Assembly: GCA_035235625.1 (NCBI GenBank) | Contig: CP141145.1 | Location: 8,122,001-8,186,000, forward strand | DNA from: Saururus chinensis | Taxonomy: Eukaryota; Streptophyta; Magnoliopsida; Piperales; Saururaceae | Length of the DNA stretch: 64,000 nt | Direction: 5' to 3' | Shown here: positions 58,927 to 64,000 of the stretch, piece by piece | How the letters are laid out: the number at the start of each line of letters is the position of its first letter | Numbering within the stretch: the first letter of the stretch is position 1 | The notes under the pieces: model-generated | Database searches by the model: none | Told to the model about the DNA's origin: nothing | The model's input: the letters and a program-made list of their open reading frames with translations, nothing else | Program-made: the position numbers and the translations under genes

Positions 58927-59341
58927 CACTACCCACAGCCTTACCAATTATCATCTCATTAATCGGAATATTACTAATAGAAAAGTAATAATTTCGCTTG
59001 TAAACCTCTCTAATACCAAATTGTCATGCCCCCAATTTAAAATCATCTTTTATAAAATCCTTTATCCTCTAATGAAAATCTATGACATGCAACCTTCATA
59101 CTATGCAACGAATAAACCCATTACATGAGTTATAAAACATTGACAAAGAAAAATTGGGGACATGGGTATCATATCTTTCACAAACATTAATTGATAATAC
59201 CATAAATAAGCAATTATGTATCAAAATTTATTAAAATATTAACAGGATCCTCTGATTATACTTGTCTATTACATATTTAAAAACTGGTCCGATCTGATTG
59301 GACTCATTTCATTTTTTGGTTTGGGCTAGCCAGTTACATTG
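58927..59341 (-). mobile_element. LTR edge plus primer-binding site of a further minus-strand element
   Basis: On the minus strand an LTR-like end GGGGGCATGACA (59023-59034) is followed, two bases in, by TTTGGTATTAGAGAG (59006-59020), close to the initiator tRNA-Met primer-binding site. So a gypsy-type 5' LTR lies to the right of 59023, with its leader to the left. The hAT-2 element cuts the LTR at 59350, and A6 cuts the leader at 58926. The element is broken. Confidence 0.55.
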
Positions 59342-59349
59342 GTTTTTAA

Positions 59350-62300
59350 TAGGGCTGGGGAAATCTAACCTGACCCGAACCCGACCCACCTAACCCTGCA
59401 CCCGACCCGATTATAGGTAGGGTCAGGGTTTAAACCCTTGACCCATTTTTAAATTAGGGCCGGGTTGAACCCAGCCTGCACAACCCAGCAAAACCTGTTT
59501 TACTCGACTATAAATTATAAAAAACCCTACTCGCTGACGGCTGCAACTTATGACTTTTACCCGACTTCTCGTCTTCTCCTTTGGATGCGGCCGTGGGGTC
59601 TTCTCATGTTCTCCATTGCATTTGGATGCACCTTCACCCTTCAGCATGTTCAAGTGTTCAACCAAGCCACGACCCATGAGCCTTTAGAGGTCTGTTGAAG
59701 ATCAACCAAGACAAGAAGCGCATGAGACTATGGAATGATTTCATCTACTCCCCCATGTGTCTTCTGAAAAACTGCGTCCAGTAGTCTACTGTCAACTTCT
59801 GGTAACTATTAACTAGCTGGTAAGTCATTCAAAATATAAGACGCTGAAGTTCTTTGCTTCCCCATTGCGGGCCTTGCTGGATGGTGAAACCTGAATGATG
59901 ATTGTTGTTACGTTGTTCACTTAATGATTTAATTACTTGCTCTGTCATGATGGCTTTTGCTGTATTACATTCTTCTCAATTCTGAGTTCTTTCTCTTGGA
60001 TCTCCTCCCCCTTGCTGTAAGTTGTAATGTTGCTCAGTCATGAATTATGACTTACGTTTCACTTGAATACATGCATGATAAAAGCTATTGCACCACTTCA
60101 TTAGTTCATTCATCATTGTCATTTTGTGTGCATGTTTTTCATGCAAAAGTAGAGAGGAAATGACGTCAGGTTCTTCTACTTTATTTATGCCATGTTTTGT
60201 AACTTCAGTTATATTCTTTGCCTCTATGTACTTATATAAATGAAGTGTAACCAATAAGAGGCATTGTTTAATAATATGTGTTACGATAGGATTCTTTTTT
60301 GACTGTATATGAGGATGTTAAGGTTGTACTGATGTGTTACGACAAATGCTTAAGTGTAGCAGACCCTCTACAAGAAATACCCACAAAGCACGAGATTTTA
60401 TGAAGAAAATGCTAGAAACAAATATTCTGTCAAGTGTATGAACATTGGTGCAGTGCAACTAAAATATTGGTTCAAAAAATATATATTTACTTTGTTTTAG
60501 CCATGAAACTTTCTAGTTCAACTGTATGAGGATGATTTTTTTGGTTAGGGATCTTAATTTTCATATATTTATTTATTACAGAAAAATATGTCTAATTCAA
60601 TAGACCATTGTGATGAAATGAGTGAGAATGATGTAATGCCCATAAACCCACAAGATGTAGAAGCTAATCAGACTCGGAAAAGGATAAAGAAATCGAAGTG
60701 CACATCTAATTTTTGGGAGCACTTTGATAGGAAGACTAATGAAAAAGGAGAAAAGGTGGCTATGTGTAAACATTGCTCAACAACATACCCAGATGATTCA
60801 AGGAAATATGGACGTTCGAATTTGAACCATCATGCAATTACTTGTTTGAAGAAGAAGAATAAAGATGTGGGTTAAATGATTATGCAAGGAAATGAGACTG
60901 GGTTTTTGAAAGTCTGGCCTATACAATTAGATCAAGATATATTTTGAAGAAAAATTGCAGTTGTTATTATTAAACATGATTTGCCATTCAGTTTTGTGGA
61001 ATATGAGGGCATAAGGGATCTTGTTAGTTACCTAAACCCAGATGTGAAAAATATTTTCCGAAAAACTGTAAAAGGTGATATTATTAAGTTGCACAAAAAG
61101 GCGAAACGAGAAATATGCAGCAAATTGGTGTAAACTCCTGGTAAGATATGTTTGACATCATACTTGTGGTCCTCAATCACAACATATGGCTATATTTGGC
61201 TCACAGCTCATTACATAGATCAAAATTGGGTGTTGCAAAAAAAAGTTCTCAATTTCAGCTCCATGTCATCACCACACACTAGTGTAGCTATTGCAGAGAA
61301 AGTATTTTCACTTTTAAATGGGGAACTGAGAAAAAAATATTTTCCATCACATTGGATAATGCATCTGCAAATGATGTGTCTGTGCAAAACCTCAAGAACC
61401 AACTTTCAATGAGCAATTCTCTGATGGGCAAAGGTAAGTTTTTCCATATTAGGTGTTATGCACATATCATAAACCTTATTGTGCAGGATAGGCTGAAATT
61501 ATTAAAAGGTGCTTTGAAGAAGGTATGAGAAAGTGTGAAATATATTAAAAGTTCACAAGCTCAAAAATATAAATTCTTGGAGTGCATTGAGTGTACAGGG
61601 ATGACATATAAGAAGGGCATTTCTCAAGATGTTCCTACAAGGTGGAACTCCACTTATTTAATGCTTGAGAGTTGTTTATAATACAAAAAAGCATTTTGTA
61701 GTTTGGGGATGTGGGATACATCTTATATGGAATGTCCAACCCTAGATGAGTGGAATCAAATTAATGAAATATCCAAGTACTTGAAGCTTTTCTATGATGT
61801 CACAAATATATTTTTGAGAACAAAGTATATATCCAACATCTAATCTTTATTTTCATGGGGTTTGGAACAAATGAAGTTGAAGAAAGCTTTTCTAAATGAT
61901 GGTTCTTTACATGAGGTGGCTAAGAAGATGTAAGAAAATTTTGACAAATATTGGCAAAGTTACAGTCCAATTTTGGCCATAGCTGTGGTCCTAGATCCAC
62001 AATACAAGTTTGAGTTTGTTGAGTTTTGTTACAAAAAGTTGTATCCTACTAATTGGGAAGATGAAGTTTCAAAAGTCCGCCTCGCAATGGAAGATCTATT
62101 TAAGGAGTATTCTCACATTACTACCAATGTGCTAGTACAAAATGATCTATCATCAAATAACACGTCAACCAATTGGTATCCGAGAGTTTTCATTGGATGA
62201 AGACAATGAAGATGCTCTACTAGTAAGTTAGAATACTCTTATTATAATATTTCATTTATTTGTTGGTAATTTTTTGTAATGCATTATGTTCCTTGTTGGA

Positions 62301-63339
62301 CTTTCAAAACTATCAAACTACAAGAGCTCCATGCCAATTATCACATTTACAAATGTATCTTCAAGAGTCAAAATGGGCACTCACTTAGCCTTTACACATC
62401 CTCAATTATTGGCAATCTCAACAGTATCGTTATCCTAATCTCTCTTGCATGGCTTGCGATATTTTGGCAATCCCTGTATCAACTATTACTTCAGAGGCAA
62501 CATTTATTGTCGGGGAAGAGTTTTAGATCAATACCGGAGTTCTCTTAAATGTGAAAGTATTGAAGCATTAGTCACAACTCTAGACTGGCTTTTTGATGCA
62601 GGAGGTATATGTTATTTTTTTATTATTAATTTTTATATTGTTATATAATATATATTTTATTCTAGTTACTTATTTTTTGTCTTACATTGTAGTGGACTAT
62701 ATGGAAACCTGGTAGAGACTAAAGATCTAGTTAATAATGTCATGGCCAAAGGTGGAGAAGAATAAAAGAAATTTTCTTAGAATTCGATTGCTTAGATTTT
62801 ATTTTATTTGATATTTAATTAGTAACTTTTGTGATATTATTATGGTGTTGGTCAATTAGACTTATTTATACTATTATTATGATATTTATTTAGTGCATAC
62901 TATATTAAACGAGAGGTGCTTAAACACAAATTTGGGCATGAATAAAATATTTGGAGCATAGGTGTGATCACATATATTTTACTTTGTGACAGTCATCTAT
63001 TTGGGGATAATAGAGGATGATATCTTCAAGGTGTAGTTAATTTTGAGATAGTTTAATTTCTTTTTTATTATTCTTTTTTGTCTTCGTTGATGGCTATTGG
63101 CTACTATAAAAATGTGTCAACCGCAATTAAGCAAAAGAACCAAAGGTTACAAATTAATGTTGCAAAGAGAAGGTATAAAATACGAGTTTAATAAAAAAAT
63201 TGAGAAAAAAAATATGGTTACCCGCATACCCGACTCAACTCAAATAGGGTTAGGGTTTAGATTTTCGACTTGATTTAAAAATAGGGTCGGGTAATTACCC
63301 GACCTGAATTGACCCAACCCAACCCGATTCCCAACACTA
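59350..63339 (+). mobile_element. hAT-2: near-complete hAT DNA transposon (3990 bp), dead
   Basis: The ends TAGGGCTGGG and CCCAACACTA are imperfect inverted repeats (8 of 10) of the plant hAT TAGGG-TGGG type. They are flanked by an exact 8-bp duplication GTTTTTAA (59342-59349 and 63340-63347), as hAT transposases make. Subterminal regions (59370-59470 and 63224-63334) are crowded with ACCCGAC/GTCGGGT words, the likely transposase binding sites. A BED-finger transposase lies at 60588-62610. The duplication is still exact although the gene carries many breaks. Confidence 0.92.
60588..62610 (+). pseudogene. hAT transposase with BED zinc finger, disabled
   Basis: The start at 60588 follows an acceptor-like TTTATTACAG, so a leader intron is likely. 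The first frame (95 aa) holds a BED finger at residues 41-88 (NFWEHFDRKT, C60-x2-C63, H81-x4-C86). Later pieces are SYLNPDVKNIF (near 61030), AHYIDQNWVLQKKVLNF (61206-61256), DVPTRWNSTYLMLES (near 61630-61674), ILAIAVVLDPQYKFEFVEF (61973-62030) and the dimerisation region DILAIPVSTITSEATFIVG (62458-62514). A frame with LVTTLDWLFD follows. Stops after residue 95 (60873) and near 60944, 61131, 61680 and 61931, plus frame changes (for example near 61340), disable it. Full length would be about 650 aa, normal for Ac-like transposases. Confidence 0.9.
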
Positions 63340-63347
63340 GTTTTTAA

Positions 63348-64000
63348 TAATCATCCAGAACACTAGATAACCCTATGGGTGAACAGGTGACCCATCTACC
63401 TCGCCAGGATCAGTTTTACAGGGTAAAAAAAATTCAATTCCTCCTCTCTTGAGTCCTCCCTACCCTTGACTGCTACTTCCTGGTGATTCTCTTGTCCCCC
63501 ATGAATGGAGATGTGGCTCGGCGCTAGCCCCTTCCACATCCCAGCCTCCCCTTCAGTGTCCCATAAATCCCTTTGATCTTCCCTCTCTTCCCCTCCCCTT
63601 CCCTCACCAATCACCTCCCGTGATCTCCCCTGTCCCCTCCCAGACCAGTGAAAAACTACACTTCATAGGGACATCCTGTTGATACTGAACTGGTTCTAGC
63701 CTTTCAGGAATCGAATTTTCATCATTTGTGGTTGGAGACCCATTGCCCACAGAAGTGTTGGGCTTGATGGAACCCGGACAGGCTGCAACCGTCGCAGCTT
63801 GTTGCTAGTTCAGAGGGAAAATGAAGGCAAGTCCCAATGTATTGTTAGTTGATACAGGTTGTGGTCCTTGCTGCAGAACAAACTTCATCTTTCTTTGGGT
63901 AGTGATAGTTGCCCCCCATGACCACCGATGCTGAGCTTTTTACCTTGGTGACCTGGCCAGAAAGGAGGTTGTAGAGGACTTGTCTTGTGAGGATGAGCTC
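63348..64000 (-). other. Unassigned; long minus-strand readable stretch at the window edge
   Basis: The minus strand from 64000 down to about 63650 can be read with only two stops, for example KMKFVLQQGPQPVSTNNTL and NTSVGNGSPTTNDENSIPER. A second frame (63396-63614) includes ISIHGGQENHQEVAVKGRED. I recognise no family. It could be a retroelement gag piece or a host-gene fragment running out of the window. Confidence 0.25.

Noticed and set aside
55611-58931. CACTA transposon because CACTA flanks the element
   Set aside because: CACTA here is the 5-bp target duplication outside a TG...CA-type LTR. There are no CACTA terminal repeats pointing inward as inverted copies.

Overview
The window is nuclear DNA of a flowering plant with a repeat-rich genome. 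One complete host gene, a six-exon calnexin (35.2-38.0 kb, + strand), lies among about 60 kb of transposable elements stacked inside one another. There are no bacterial signals, rRNA, tRNA or CRISPR arrays. The gene's exons and proteins are typical of angiosperms; nothing in the sequence fixes the species.

Layout. 0.3-0.7 kb: a degenerate 56-bp tandem repeat. 1.27-3.08 kb: a Mutator-like element (MULE-2) with an exact 9-bp target duplication. 4.93-9.88 kb: a broken Ty3/gypsy chromovirus on the minus strand with 300-bp LTRs, sitting in an older LTR remnant. 10.74-10.99 kb: a copia integrase scrap. 11.0-19.5 kb: a family-B LTR remnant (B3) split by two family-A solo LTRs. 19.5-21.3 kb: a dead hAT transposase. 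21.3-34.6 kb: a second family-B LTR (B2) split by two family-A solo LTRs and one family-C solo LTR. 34.8-38.1 kb: calnexin and its promoter. 38.8-39.9 kb: small non-autonomous elements. 40.74-43.86 kb: a second MULE (MULE-1) carrying a plant mobile domain (PMD) gene and sitting in a relic LRR receptor kinase gene. 45.1-48.0 kb: a family-A solo LTR in a family-B fragment. 50.19-53.79 kb: a family-B solo LTR with a perfect 5-bp duplication. 55.6-58.9 kb: another family-A solo LTR. 59.35-63.34 kb: a nearly full-length but dead hAT element with an exact 8-bp duplication.

Main points. (1) MULE-1 and MULE-2 share TIRs built almost wholly of short palindromes. MULE-1 carries a six-exon PMD gene and no recognisable transposase. 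(2) Every large LTR insertion of families A, B and C is solo or fragmentary, so internal regions have been lost again and again. (3) All six family-A LTRs keep a block of GCCGTTCGATCGGC-like palindromes about 1.05-1.2 kb from one end although much else has diverged. (4) Calnexin has a cluster of bZIP/NF-Y-like sites in its promoter, a four-codon upstream ORF overlapping its start codon as TGATG, and two tandem copies of an in-frame 30-nt micro-exon-like unit in intron 4.

All boundaries, target duplications and splice sites were read by eye. Family names rest on motif recognition, not on database searches.
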